Shown: positions 8,347 to 17,348, counted from the stretch's first letter. The stretch: 64,000 nt of DNA from an uncultured Clostridia bacterium (GCA_944336975.1 CALVLH010000001.1:186001-250000), one strand, 5' to 3'. Translations and numbers: made by a program. The notes: generated from the sequence alone by a model not told the origin.

Positions 8347-9036
8347 TCAGTTCTTTTCGCGCGTTCCGTTCAGGGGAAGCAGGGCTTCCAGCACGCGCGC
8401 GGCGATCTCCGTCTCCCCGCAGGGAAAAAATCTGAGATATACGCCGATCCCCGCGATGAGGGCGCGGATACGGTCGGGATCGCAGACCGTCTCCACGAGC
8501 ATCCCGCCCGCGCGTTCCCCGCCGACCGTGAGCGCCTGTTCGTCCCTGCCGCAGCCGAGCGCCGCGGCAGTCTTTTCGTAAATGCCGCCGATGAGCGCGT
8601 CTTTGTCCCGTTCGTCCGCGTCGGGGAAGAGGAGGAGACTGAAATACAGCCCCTCGCCTTCGGGCGAGGGGAAGGGACATCCTTTTCTTCCGCGCCCTTC
8701 CCTCTGGGTGCGTGCGGAAAAGAAAGCGGGCGTGCGCTGTCCTTCCGCGAACAAACGGTGCGCGGCGGAATTGGTGGAGTCCGTTTCCCGCACGGAAATA
8801 AACCGTACGTCGGGAAAACGGCGGCGCAGGAGTGTTTCATCCAAAACGCGGTCGGAAGAGAGAAGCCGATAGCCGCGGTTGTTCGCGCGGGCGACGTCGT
8901 GGCCTTCCGCCGTGAGCGCACGGACGGTCTTGCTGATCGCCTGGCGGGAAACGCCGAATTCTTGTGCAAGAACTTCGCCCGAGAGATAGCCGTCCGCGTT
9001 GCGGAGGCGGGCGAGGATCCGATCTTTGAGTGTCAT
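8347..9036 (-). CDS. BirA-like protein with intact winged helix but degenerate ligase domain
   Basis: 229 residues. Residues 1-~62 are a BirA-type winged helix: LAQEFGVSRQAISKTVRAL is the recognition unit, followed by NNRGYRLL. The ligase part keeps VRETDSTNS and the biotinoyl-AMP loop (REGRGRKG, LYFSLLLFP), but the KWPND segment with the essential lysine is replaced by QALTVGGER before AGGMLVE. The C-terminal SH3-like domain is missing. It looks like a repressor-like protein that has lost, or reduced, ligation, while the gene at 2528 supplies the enzyme. The promoter sits only 6 nt before the ATG. Confidence 0.8.
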   Translation of the reverse strand: MTLKDRILARLRNADGYLSGEVLAQEFGVSRQAISKTVRALTAEGHDVARANNRGYRLLSSDRVLDETLLRRRFPDVRFISVRETDSTNSAAHRLFAEGQRTPAFFSARTQREGRGRKGCPFPSPEGEGLYFSLLLFPDADERDKDALIGGIYEKTAAALGCGRDEQALTVGGERAGGMLVETVCDPDRIRALIAGIGVYLRFFPCGETEIAARVLEALLPLNGTREKN

Positions 9037-9042
9037 ACCCGC

Positions 9043-9071
9043 ATTATACGCCGCTTTTGCGGGAAAGTCAA
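9043..9071 (-). promoter_or_regulatory. Sigma-A promoter of the BirA-like gene, leaderless arrangement
   Basis: On the minus strand TTGACT (9071-9066), 17-bp spacer, TATAAT (9048-9043), then six bases (GCGGGT) and the ATG at 9036. No Shine-Dalgarno site fits in six bases. Confidence 0.85.
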
Positions 9072-9156
9072 GGCGTGACGGCGACGGAAACGCTCTGCCG
9101 TTCTGTGAAAATTGCGGGGATATGAGGTAAAATTACAAAAAGCGGGTAAAAACGCT

Positions 9157-9184
9157 TTGATTTTCGCGGAAAATATTGTAAAAT
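9157..9184 (+). promoter_or_regulatory. Sigma-A promoter of secA
   Basis: TTGATT at 9157-9162, 16-bp spacer, TAAAAT at 9179-9184, about 50 nt before secA. Confidence 0.7.
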
Positions 9185-9235
9185 AGACAAGTGAACGATA
9201 CGCGCCTGTGAGGCGCAAAACGGAGCGGAACAGTT

Positions 9236-12160
9236 ATGGGACTTATCAAATACTTATTGGAAAGCGACAGCAGGAAAAGCCTGAAAAAACTCAACAAAAT
9301 GGCGTTGCGGGTGGAGAGCCTGGAACCCAAATATCAGGCGATGTCGGACGAAGAGCTGCGCGGGCAGACGCAGGTGCTCAAAGACCGCCTTGCAAACGGA
9401 GAAACGCTTGACGACATCCTCTTCGACGCGTTCGCCGCGCTCCGGGAAGCGAGCTGGCGCGTGCTCGGCATGAAACACTTCCATGTCCAGATCGTGGGCG
9501 GCATCTGCCTGCATCAGGGACGTATCGCCGAAATGCGCACGGGGGAAGGCAAGACGCTCGTCGCGACGTTGCCGGCATATCTCAACGCATTGACGGGGAA
9601 TGGCGTGCACATCGTCACCGTCAACGACTACCTCGCCCGCCGCGACGCGGAATGGATGGGAAAGGTACACAGATTCATGGGGCTCAAAGTGGGCGTCGTC
9701 GTGCCCGGCATGGACGACAACGCAAAGCGCGAGGCGTATCAGTGCGACATCACCTACGGGACCAACAACGAGTTCGGTTTCGATTATCTTCGCGATAATC
9801 TCAAATCCAACCTCAAACTCATGGTACAGCGCAAGCTCAATTTCGCGATCGTCGACGAGGTCGACTCCATTCTCATCGACGAAGCGAGAACGCCGCTCAT
9901 CATTTCGGGTAAAGGGGAAAAATCCTCCGACCTGTATCAGCAGGTGGACCGCTTCGTCCGCACGCTGACGGGCGGGTTCGACGACGATCTCAAAGACGCG
10001 GAGAACGCCGAACTTGCGGAGCGCAGGGGCAAAAAGGCGCAGGCGGAAGCGGGCGAGCGAAAGCTCGCGGCGGCGGAAGCGCGGATGTGGGACTACATCA
10101 TCGAACGCAAGGATAAGCAGGTTCAGCTCACTGAATACGGTGCGGAGAAGGCGGAACGCTTCTTCAACGTGGACAACATCGCGGACATCTCTCACGCATC
10201 GCTCAACCATCACATCCAGCAGGCGCTCAAAGCGCATCAGCTTTTCCATCGCGACGAGGAATATATCGTCAACGACGGCGAGATCGTCATCGTCGACGAA
10301 TTTACCGGCCGTCTCATGATCGGGCGCCGTTATTCGGACGGATTGCATCAGGCGATCGAGGCGAAGGAAGGGGTGAAGGTGCGCGAGGAAAACAAGACGT
10401 ACGCTACCATCACCTTCCAGAACTATTTCAGACTGTATCAGAAACTCTCGGGCATGACGGGTACCGCAAAGACGGAAGAGGGCGAATTCAAGACCATTTA
10501 TTCGCTCGACGTCATCGAGATCCCCACCAACAGGCCCGTTCAGCGTAAGGATCTTCACGACCGCATTTTCTCCACCCTCGAAGGGAAGAAGAAGGCGATC
10601 GTCCGCGAGATCGTGGAACGCCACGAGAAGGGACAGCCCATCCTCGTGGGTACCGTATCCGTCGATCGTTCGGAAGAGATCTCCCGTTTGCTTCGCCGCA
10701 ACGGCGTGCCTCATAACATCCTCAACGCGAAGAACCACGAACGCGAGGCGGAGATCGTCGCGCAGGCGGGCAGATACGGCGCGGTCACGATTGCGACAAA
10801 CATGGCGGGGCGCGGTACCGATATTCTTCTCGGCGGCAACCCCGAATATCTCGCCAAAAAGCGACTCCGCGAGGAGGGCGTCGATCACGAGGTCATCGAG
10901 CTCGCTACGGGTTTTGCCGCGGTGGACGAGGACACGATGAAGGTGCGCGACCGCTATCACAAACTGTACAACGCCTATAAGGAAAAGACGGATGAAGAAA
11001 AGTCGAAGGTCATCGAGGCGGGCGGACTGTGCATCATCGGCACCGAACGCCACGAATCCCGCCGTATCGATAACCAGCTCCGCGGCCGTTCCGGTCGTCA
11101 GGGCGACGTGGGCGCGTCCGTGTTCTTCATCTCGCTCGAAGACGATCTCATGAAGCGTTTCGGCGGAGAGCGCGTCAAGCGTTTCTATCAGACGATGAAG
11201 CTGGAAGAGGACGAGTGCCTCGAATCCAAAATGCTCACGCGTGCGATCGAGTACGCGCAGAAGCAGATCGAAGGCAGGAACTTCGGCATCCGTAAGAACG
11301 TCCTGCAATACGACGACGTCATGAACAAACAGCGCGAAGTCATGTATGCGGAGCGGCTGAAAGTTCTCAAAGGGGAGGACGTGCACGAACAGGTGCTCAA
11401 ATATATCCCCGACTATGTGGAGACGGTGGTGCGCGGCGCGGTCAACGCGGACGACGCGCCCGACAAGTGGAACGAGGACGACCTCAACCGCGCGTTGGAG
11501 ATCAAACTCATCCCCGAGGGAACGGGATACGTCACCCGCGAGAAACTGGAAAAGTGGGATTATGACGTTGCCATCCGCAAGATCTCCGAAAAGACGGCGA
11601 AGTGCTACGAGGAGAAGATCCTCAAGATCCGCGAAGAGACGGGCGTCGATTATGCGGACGTGGAGCGCAGGATCCTTTTGATGAACGTCGACCGCAACTG
11701 GATCGATCACATCGACGCGATGGATCAACTCCGCAAGGGCATCACCCTCCGCGCTTACGCGCAGACGGATCCCATCATCGCTTACAGGCAGGAAGGACAC
11801 GCGATGTTCTCGGAGATGATCGAACGCATTCAGACGAACACGATCGCGATGCTGTTAAAAGTAAGGCTGGAAGTGCGCCAGCAACCCGTATCCCGCATCA
11901 TGCCGTCTAACGGCATGGCGGCTCCCGCGGCTTCTTCCGCGGCGCAGAAAGCTTCCGCTCCTTCCGCGCCCGCCGCACAGGTGAGCGCCGCTCCTCAGGG
12001 ACCTCAGATCCCCGAACCTATCGATACGGACAGCCTTAAAACGAGCGGATCGAGCAAATTCAACCCCGCGAGTATGCCGAAAAAGAAGAAGATCGGCCCC
12101 AACGATCCCTGCCCCTGCGGTTCGGGACTGAAATATAAGAAGTGCCACGGCAAAGTATAG
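9236..12160 (+). CDS. secA: Preprotein translocase ATPase SecA
   Basis: 974 residues, full length and somewhat longer than the Bacillus protein. SecA drives proteins through SecYEG. Seen: MRTGEGKTLVA (Walker A), TNNEFGFDYLRDN, DEVDSILIDEARTPLI (Walker B), GMTGTAKTE, TNMAGRGTDI, and the C-terminal zinc motif CPCGSGLKYKKCHG. About 45 extra residues around 9980-10080, rich in Ala/Glu/Lys, fall in a region variable between SecAs, and an Ala/Pro-rich linker precedes the zinc tail. It is followed by prfB 114 nt downstream with a weak hairpin between, so partial read-through is likely. Confidence 0.98.
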   Translation: MGLIKYLLESDSRKSLKKLNKMALRVESLEPKYQAMSDEELRGQTQVLKDRLANGETLDDILFDAFAALREASWRVLGMKHFHVQIVGGICLHQGRIAEMRTGEGKTLVATLPAYLNALTGNGVHIVTVNDYLARRDAEWMGKVHRFMGLKVGVVVPGMDDNAKREAYQCDITYGTNNEFGFDYLRDNLKSNLKLMVQRKLNFAIVDEVDSILIDEARTPLIISGKGEKSSDLYQQVDRFVRTLTGGFDDDLKDAENAELAERRGKKAQAEAGERKLAAAEARMWDYIIERKDKQVQLTEYGAEKAERFFNVDNIADISHASLNHHIQQALKAHQLFHRDEEYIVNDGEIVIVDEFTGRLMIGRRYSDGLHQAIEAKEGVKVREENKTYATITFQNYFRLYQKLSGMTGTAKTEEGEFKTIYSLDVIEIPTNRPVQRKDLHDRIFSTLEGKKKAIVREIVERHEKGQPILVGTVSVDRSEEISRLLRRNGVPHNILNAKNHEREAEIVAQAGRYGAVTIATNMAGRGTDILLGGNPEYLAKKRLREEGVDHEVIELATGFAAVDEDTMKVRDRYHKLYNAYKEKTDEEKSKVIEAGGLCIIGTERHESRRIDNQLRGRSGRQGDVGASVFFISLEDDLMKRFGGERVKRFYQTMKLEEDECLESKMLTRAIEYAQKQIEGRNFGIRKNVLQYDDVMNKQREVMYAERLKVLKGEDVHEQVLKYIPDYVETVVRGAVNADDAPDKWNEDDLNRALEIKLIPEGTGYVTREKLEKWDYDVAIRKISEKTAKCYEEKILKIREETGVDYADVERRILLMNVDRNWIDHIDAMDQLRKGITLRAYAQTDPIIAYRQEGHAMFSEMIERIQTNTIAMLLKVRLEVRQQPVSRIMPSNGMAAPAASSAAQKASAPSAPAAQVSAAPQGPQIPEPIDTDSLKTSGSSKFNPASMPKKKKIGPNDPCPCGSGLKYKKCHGKV

Positions 12161-12165
12161 CAAAG

Positions 12166-12192
12166 ATCTCCGAGCTGTCGCTCGGAGATTTT
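12166..12192 (+). terminator. Weak terminator or attenuating hairpin after secA
   Basis: A 10-bp stem (12166-12175 with 12180-12189), TGTC loop and only about four T residues. It lies just after the secA stop, and prfB follows in the same direction. Confidence 0.5.
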
Positions 12193-12274
12193 AAGCTCAT
12201 GCGAAGGTAGAGACGCCGCCGATCGAAGCGCGGGAAAAGCGCGCAAAGCGGTAAAGAAACAGGACGGATAGGAT

Positions 12275-13372
12275 ATGTTCAAGGCAGACGATTACAGATT
12301 AAAGATCAAAGCGCTCGGCGAGACGCTGGGCGAAGCGAAATACGCGCTGGATATTGACAACCGCGCGGAAGAGTTGAAAAAGCTCAAAGAGGAGCAGGAA
12401 AAGCCCGAAGTATGGCAGGATCTCGAACGCTCGGCGAAGATCGCGCGGGAGATCTCCTCCATTCAGGGCAAAGTGAACGCGTACGAAGCGGGCAAAAAGG
12501 CGCTCGACGACGCGAGCGAGATCGTCGATCTCATCGAGGAGACGGAAGAGGAAGACCTCATCCCCGAGCTGGATAAAATGCTCGCGGCGGCGGAGAAGGA
12601 CATCGAGGAAATGCGCATCCGCGCACTCCTGCGCGGCAAATACGACTCTTCCAATGCGCTCATGTCCCTCCATGCGGGCGCGGGCGGCACGGAGGCGTGC
12701 GACTGGTGCGCCATGCTTTACAGGATGTATTGCCGTTACGCTGAGACCAACGGCTTCAAGGTCACCGAGATCGACCGCCTTGCAGGCGACGGCGCGGGGC
12801 TCAAATCGGTCGATTTCAAAGTGGAAGGGGAAAATGCTTATGGCTATCTGAAAGCGGAGATCGGCGTTCATCGCCTCGTCCGCATTTCCCCGTTCGACGC
12901 AAACAAGCGCCGCCAGACGTCCTTCGCCTCCGTCGAGGTCATGCCCGAAGTGGACGACGACGCGGAAGTGGAGATCAAAGACGAAGACATCCGCGTGGAC
13001 GTCTACCGTTCTTCCGGCGCGGGCGGACAGAAGGTCAACAAGACGGAGACCGCGATCCGCATCACGCACTTCCCGACGGGCATCGTCGTGACCTGCCAGA
13101 ACGAGCGTTCGCAGTTACAGAACAAGGAAATGGCGTTCAAGATCCTGCGCTCCCGCCTGTTGGAAAAGCAGATCGAACAGCGCATGGCGGAAGAAGCCGC
13201 GCTTAAAGGCGAGACCAAGAAGATCGAGTGGGGTTCTCAGATCCGCTCGTATGTGTTCTGTCCGTACACGCTCGCCAAGGATCACCGCACGGGTTATGAA
13301 ATGGGCGACATCCAGGCGGTCATGGACGGCGACATCCAGGGATTCATCATCGACTATCTGAAAAAGTCCTGA
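12275..13372 (+). CDS. prfB: Peptide chain release factor 2
   Basis: 365 residues, full length. RF2 ends translation at UGA and UAA. It has the RF2 codon-recognition tripeptide in ISPFDANKRRQTS and the peptidyl-hydrolysis motif GAGGQKVNKTE. The whole protein is in a single frame: the usual in-frame UGA and +1 frameshift site near codon 25 is absent (this region reads KYALDIDN). An AGGAT-type SD precedes the ATG. tsaD begins 5 nt after the stop. Confidence 0.96.
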   Translation: MFKADDYRLKIKALGETLGEAKYALDIDNRAEELKKLKEEQEKPEVWQDLERSAKIAREISSIQGKVNAYEAGKKALDDASEIVDLIEETEEEDLIPELDKMLAAAEKDIEEMRIRALLRGKYDSSNALMSLHAGAGGTEACDWCAMLYRMYCRYAETNGFKVTEIDRLAGDGAGLKSVDFKVEGENAYGYLKAEIGVHRLVRISPFDANKRRQTSFASVEVMPEVDDDAEVEIKDEDIRVDVYRSSGAGGQKVNKTETAIRITHFPTGIVVTCQNERSQLQNKEMAFKILRSRLLEKQIEQRMAEEAALKGETKKIEWGSQIRSYVFCPYTLAKDHRTGYEMGDIQAVMDGDIQGFIIDYLKKS

Positions 13373-13377
13373 CCGAT

Positions 13378-14418
13378 ATGCAGTATCCGTACATCAAAAA
13401 GGCGGCGCCGAAAGGAGAGCCGCTCATTCTCGGGATCGAGTCCTCGTGCGACGAAACGGCGGCGGCGGTCATCCGCGGCAGGACGCTCTTGTCGGATGAG
13501 ATCGCTTCGTCCGCGTCCGTGCAGGCGCTCTACGGCGGCGTCGTGCCCGAGATCGCTTCCCGCGCGCATACCGACGCGGTCGATCTGGTCGTCGCGCGCG
13601 CGCTCGAAAACGCGGGCGTGAAAAAAGAGCAACTGGACGCGGTCGCGGTGACGTACGGCGCGGGGCTGTTGGGCGCGCTCCTGGTCGGGCTTTCCTTCGC
13701 CAAGGGGTTTGCCTATGCGCTCGGGATTCCGCTCATCGGCGTCGATCATATCCGCGGGCATCTTGCGGCGGCGTATCTGGAAGACGAAACGCTGCGCCCG
13801 CCCTTTATGACGTTGCTTGCGAGCGGCGGACATACCGCGATCATTCATACGGTCGCGGAGACGCAGTTCGAGGTGCTGGGCGGCACGCTGGACGACGCGG
13901 CGGGCGAGGCGTTCGACAAGGTCGCGCGCGTGTTGTCGCTCCCGTATCCCGGCGGTCCGCACATCGAGGCGGCGGCGCGGGAGGGGAAGGCGAATATTCG
14001 CCTTCCGCGGATGCTCAAAGGCGAGGGCGGCTATAATTTTTCATACAGCGGGTTAAAAACCGCTGTCATCAACCATTGCCACACCGCGCAACAGCGGGGC
14101 GAGGAAGTGAACAAAGCGGACGTTGCGGCGTCCTTTCAGGCGGCGGCGCTGGACATCCTCGTAAAAAAGACGGTGGAAGCGGCAAAGGAAAAGGGCGTCT
14201 CCACGGTAACGGCGGGCGGCGGCGTGATCGCGAACGGCTATCTGCGCGAAAATCTCTCCCGCGCCTGCGAAGAGGCGGGGCTCAGGCTCGTGCTTCCCGT
14301 GCGCAAACATTGCACGGACAACGCGGCGATGATCGCGGCGGAAGGGCTGGTGCAGTACCGCGCGGGCAATTTCTCGCCCCTGTCCCTCAACGCCAGGGCG
14401 AGCATCCCCCTGCGCTGA
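13378..14418 (+). CDS. tsaD: tRNA N6-threonylcarbamoyladenosine transferase TsaD
   Basis: 346 residues, normal length. TsaD, with TsaB and TsaE, moves threonylcarbamoyl to A37 of ANN-decoding tRNAs. It shows the ASKHA fold: LGIESSCDETAAAV at the N terminus, the metal-binding HIRGH in GVDHIRGHLAAA, LLASGGHTAII, and GGGVIANGYLRE near the C terminus. tsaB and tsaE are not in the window. It probably shares a transcript with prfB and is closed by a strong terminator. Confidence 0.96.
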   Translation: MQYPYIKKAAPKGEPLILGIESSCDETAAAVIRGRTLLSDEIASSASVQALYGGVVPEIASRAHTDAVDLVVARALENAGVKKEQLDAVAVTYGAGLLGALLVGLSFAKGFAYALGIPLIGVDHIRGHLAAAYLEDETLRPPFMTLLASGGHTAIIHTVAETQFEVLGGTLDDAAGEAFDKVARVLSLPYPGGPHIEAAAREGKANIRLPRMLKGEGGYNFSYSGLKTAVINHCHTAQQRGEEVNKADVAASFQAAALDILVKKTVEAAKEKGVSTVTAGGGVIANGYLRENLSRACEEAGLRLVLPVRKHCTDNAAMIAAEGLVQYRAGNFSPLSLNARASIPLR

Positions 14419-14443
14419 GATATTTTCATAAGAACGTTTTTTC

Positions 14444-14473
14444 GGCATATCCCGACGGGATATGCCTTTTTTT
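14444..14473 (+). terminator. Rho-independent terminator after tsaD
   Basis: A 10-bp stem (14444-14453 with 14457-14466) followed by seven T residues. Confidence 0.9.
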
Positions 14474-14515
14474 CCGCGCTTGCAGGATTTATAATACCGT
14501 TTACGGAGTGCGGGG

Positions 14516-15370
14516 ATGATCGTATATTGGGAATATGCGTTTGCGGAAAACTTTTTGTTGGACGGACTTCTGCTGTGGCTCGCGTTAAAGACGTCGCGGG
14601 GGAAGATCCGCGCGCGCAATCTCCTGTTCGCCTCCGCCGTCGGGGCGGCGGAGGCGGTCGTCTTTCCGCTCGTCGCCTTCCCCGTGTGGGCGGCGTATCT
14701 CGCGAAGATCGCGGGCGGCGCGCTCATCTGTCTGCTCGCCGTGCACCGCGGGAGCAAAAAGACCTACCTCGTCTGTACGGCGGCGTTTTTTCTCTATACG
14801 TTCGCGCTGGGCGGGCTTCTGACCGCGGCGTATTCCTTTTTCGGCGCGGAGTATGCGGAGGGGAACGGGTATCTCGTGGAGAGCGCGCCCGTCGCGCTCG
14901 TCTTCTCTCTGGCGGGGGTGTTTGCGATCGCCTGCGTCTCGGGCGTGAAATATCTCTTCCGTTTCCGCGCGGTGCAAAAGAACCTGCTCCGCTGTACGCT
15001 CACGCACGGCTCCCGCACGGTATGTTGGCGGGGACTTGCCGACAGCGGGAATTGTCTCATATTCCGCGGCAAGCCTGTGAGCGTGATCTCTCCTGCGGCG
15101 GCGTTCGCGCTGTTCGGGCGGGAGTTTCCCGTCGCGGGCAGGATGTCGGTGCGCACGGTCAACGGGGAACGGGAAACGCCCGTCCTCGAATGCGAAAAAG
15201 CGGTGATATATTGCGGGAAAGAGAAGAATACAATAGAACATATTCTGTTTGCGGTGGGAGATACCGGTTCGAAGGAGTATCCGATCATATTACATACCGC
15301 GCTGACGGAGGGAGATCATGGGAATGCTGAATGTGCTCAAGGCGCTCCTGAACAAGATCGGGGGCAATGA
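14516..15370 (+). CDS. spoIIGA: Sigma-E processing peptidase SpoIIGA
   Basis: 284 residues. SpoIIGA is the membrane aspartic protease that cuts pro-sigma-E in the mother cell after asymmetric division. The N-terminal half has about five hydrophobic segments. The C-terminal half carries the aspartyl-protease-like motif GLADSGNCL at ~residue 175. It starts at the ATG at 14516 after GGAGTGCGGGG. The 3' end overlaps sigE by 53 nt, the classical coupled arrangement. TATAAT at 14490-14495 lies upstream without a good -35 at 17 bp, as expected of an activator-dependent promoter; I could not find a clear Spo0A box. Confidence 0.9.
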   Translation: MIVYWEYAFAENFLLDGLLLWLALKTSRGKIRARNLLFASAVGAAEAVVFPLVAFPVWAAYLAKIAGGALICLLAVHRGSKKTYLVCTAAFFLYTFALGGLLTAAYSFFGAEYAEGNGYLVESAPVALVFSLAGVFAIACVSGVKYLFRFRAVQKNLLRCTLTHGSRTVCWRGLADSGNCLIFRGKPVSVISPAAAFALFGREFPVAGRMSVRTVNGERETPVLECEKAVIYCGKEKNTIEHILFAVGDTGSKEYPIILHTALTEGDHGNAECAQGAPEQDRGQ

Positions 15371-16028
15371 AAACGTCGTTCATTATCTGTGCGGGAGCGA
15401 GGCGCTGCCTCTGCCGCTCTCGGGCGAAGAGGAAGCGGAAATGCTGAAAAAGCTGGAAGCGGGGGAAAGCGCGGAATCCATCAAGGCGAGCCTGATCGAA
15501 CACAACCTGCGGCTGGTCGTCTACATCTCCCGCAAGTTCGACAACACGGGCGTGGAAGCGGACGACCTCATTTCCGTCGGTACGATCGGGCTCATCAAGG
15601 CGATCAACTCTTTCCGCACGGACAAGAACATCAAGCTGGCGACGTACGCCTCCCGCTGTATCGAGAACGAGATCCTCATGTATCTGCGCCGCACCTCGCG
15701 GCTGAAAAGCGAAGTCTCGTTCGACGAGCCGCTCAATACCGACTTCGAAGGGAACGAGCTTCTGCTGTCCGACATCCTCGGCACGGACGGCGACGCCGTT
15801 TACAGCGGCGTAGAGAGCAAGGTGGAAAAGGAGCTGCTGGCGCAGGCGCTTTCCCGTCTTCCCGACCGCGAGCGGAAGATCATGTATATGCGTTTCGGAC
15901 TGGGCGGCAGGGAGGAGATGACGCAAAAGGACGTCGCCGATACGCTCGGCATTTCGCAAAGCTACATCTCCCGTCTGGAAAAAAAGATCATCGACCGCCT
16001 GAAACGCGAGATCGGTCGGCTGGTCTGA
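15318..16028 (+). CDS. sigE: Sporulation sigma factor, pro-sigma-E
   Basis: 236 residues. An N-terminal pro-sequence of about 25 residues precedes the conserved start of the mature protein ([11 protein letters not shown]), as expected for removal by SpoIIGA. Region 2 carries [15 protein letters not shown] and [15 protein letters not shown]; region 4 carries [18 protein letters not shown]. It directs early mother-cell transcription. The ATG at 15318 follows GGAGGGAGATC inside spoIIGA. Confidence 0.97.
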   Translation: MGMLNVLKALLNKIGGNENVVHYLCGSEALPLPLSGEEEAEMLKKLEAGESAESIKASLIEHNLRLVVYISRKFDNTGVEADDLISVGTIGLIKAINSFRTDKNIKLATYASRCIENEILMYLRRTSRLKSEVSFDEPLNTDFEGNELLLSDILGTDGDAVYSGVESKVEKELLAQALSRLPDRERKIMYMRFGLGGREEMTQKDVADTLGISQSYISRLEKKIIDRLKREIGRLV

Positions 16029-16072
16029 GCCGTATCCGTCGGAGCGCGGGATGTCGGTCGGAATCGTGTTTT

Positions 16073-16222
16073 ATGGGAAGAGCGTGGGGTTTTGCGGTCA
16101 AGCGCGGCGACCAATATCTCAATTTGGCGGACGGCGCGCTCATTGACTATACTCCCGGCATGGAGTCGGCGTATGCGACCGCTGATATTGCATTTATCAA
16201 TAAGTCTAATTTTGATTTATAA
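16073..16222 (+). CDS. Possible 49-codon ORF between sigE and the lipoprotein gene
   Basis: ATG at 16073 opens a 49-codon frame ending with TAA at 16222. It has no Shine-Dalgarno, no hydrophobic segment and no recognisable family; base composition drops towards its 3' end. It may be a remnant or non-coding. Confidence 0.2.
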   Translation: MGRAWGFAVKRGDQYLNLADGALIDYTPGMESAYATADIAFINKSNFDL

Positions 16223-16233
16223 AGAGAGAAAAT

Positions 16234-16452
16234 ATGTTCAATCAGAAAATAAGAAAAATGGCAATGGCGTTGATGACGTGCTTTTTTCTATTGCCGCTAT
16301 CGGGTTGTTCATCAGGGTTCTATTCGGAAGAACAGCATATTCAAAGGGTAAGGGGACGTGCGGAAGAGCGTTATTGGGGAGAAGGCAGCGAGTACACGGG
16401 ATTGGAAGTGTATCCCATAATCCCGGGTTTGATTGATAGGGATGGCAAGTGA
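16234..16452 (+). CDS. Small putative lipoprotein, unknown
   Basis: 72 residues. A basic start, hydrophobic stretch and lipobox (FFLLPLSGCSS) predict export and lipid anchoring at a cysteine near residue 25. The rest is short and polar, with AEERYWGEGSEYTGLEVYP. The SD is AAAGAGAGAAAAT. It is less GC-rich than its neighbours and sits between sigE and sigG, which are adjacent in most spore formers, so it is an insertion into a conserved cluster. No family recognised. Confidence 0.65.
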   Translation: MFNQKIRKMAMALMTCFFLLPLSGCSSGFYSEEQHIQRVRGRAEERYWGEGSEYTGLEVYPIIPGLIDRDGK

Positions 16453-16495
16453 TTTGTCATCCGTTTGGCGGCGGACAAGATATTTTTCCGTGCGC

Positions 16496-16523
16496 GCATA
16501 ATTTTTTCCGCAAGGGACATACT
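16496..16523 (+). promoter_or_regulatory. Candidate forespore (sigma-G/sigma-F type) promoter of sigG
   Basis: GCATA at 16496-16500, 17-bp spacer, CATACT at 16518-16523. This resembles the Bacillus sigma-G pattern (GMATR, 17-18 bp, CATnmTA) except for the last -10 base. It lies 31 nt before the sigG start, in line with autoregulation of sigG. The same GCATA-17-CATACT arrangement occurs at 58510-58537. Confidence 0.6.
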
Positions 16524-16554
16524 CACCTTACACGGTTACATAGGAGGTGAGGAT

Positions 16555-17325
16555 ATGTTGCAGCGAGTCGAGATCTGCGGAGTGGATACGGCGGGATTGC
16601 CTAAACTGACGGCGAAGGAGAACGAGGAACTCATGGCGGCGCTCAAACGGGGCGACGAGGCGGCGAGGGAGAAATTCATCGTCGGGAATATGCGGCTGGT
16701 ACTCTCGCTCGTCAAGCGCTTCTGGGCGAAGAACGCCAACGCGGACGACGTCTTTCAGGCGGGGTGCGTGGGGCTGATCAAGGCGATCGATCACTTCGAC
16801 ACCTCCTTTCAGGTCAAATTTTCGACGTATGCCGTCCCGATGATCCTGGGCGAGATCAAGCGGTATCTCCGCGACGGGAACAGCCTGCGCGTATCGCGGA
16901 GCATCCGCGACACGGCGTATCGCATCCTGAAAGTACGCGAAAAACTGGAAGAACGGGACGAAGAGGCGACGATCGAACGCATCGCGGAAGAGATGCAGGT
17001 ACGGGAGCGCGAGGTCGTGTATGCTTTGGACGCCATATCCGATCCCGTATCGCTGTACGATCCCGTCTACAACAAATCGGGCGATACGCTTCAGCTCATG
17101 GATCAGATCTTTGACGAGACGCAGAGCGACGAGATCTGGACGGAGCGAGTCGCCCTTCGCGAGGCGATGGAGAAACTGGACGAGCGAGAAAAGCGCATTC
17201 TTCTGCTCCGCTATTATGAGGGAAAAACGCAGACGGAGATCTCCGCGGAAGTGGGGATCTCGCAGGCGCAGGTCTCTCGCCTGGAAAAGAACGCGCTCGG
17301 CAGTATCCGCGCCGAGATCTCGTAA
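16555..17325 (+). CDS. sigG: Forespore sigma factor sigma-G
   Basis: 256 residues, the usual length. It starts with the sigma-G signature VEICGVDTAGLPKL just after MLQR, which fixes the start at 16555, preceded by AGGAGGTGAGGAT. Region 2: DDVFQAGCVGLIKAIDHFD and KFSTYAVPMILGEIKRYLRD; region 4: AEVGISQAQVSRLEKNALG. Sigma-G drives late forespore genes (spore DNA protection, germination). Separated from sigE by a small lipoprotein gene. Confidence 0.97.
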   Translation: MLQRVEICGVDTAGLPKLTAKENEELMAALKRGDEAAREKFIVGNMRLVLSLVKRFWAKNANADDVFQAGCVGLIKAIDHFDTSFQVKFSTYAVPMILGEIKRYLRDGNSLRVSRSIRDTAYRILKVREKLEERDEEATIERIAEEMQVREREVVYALDAISDPVSLYDPVYNKSGDTLQLMDQIFDETQSDEIWTERVALREAMEKLDEREKRILLLRYYEGKTQTEISAEVGISQAQVSRLEKNALGSIRAEIS

Positions 17326-17348
17326 CGCGCCGCGCCGCCGAATTTCCA

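Noticed and set aside
12166-12274. Riboswitch or T-box between secA and prfB
   Set aside because: Only a simple 10-bp hairpin is visible; no conserved core sequence.
14490-14495. Spo0A-type spoIIG promoter with 22-bp spacer
   Set aside because: TATAAT is present, but neither a convincing -35 nor a TGTCGAA box could be seen, so only the -10 is mentioned.
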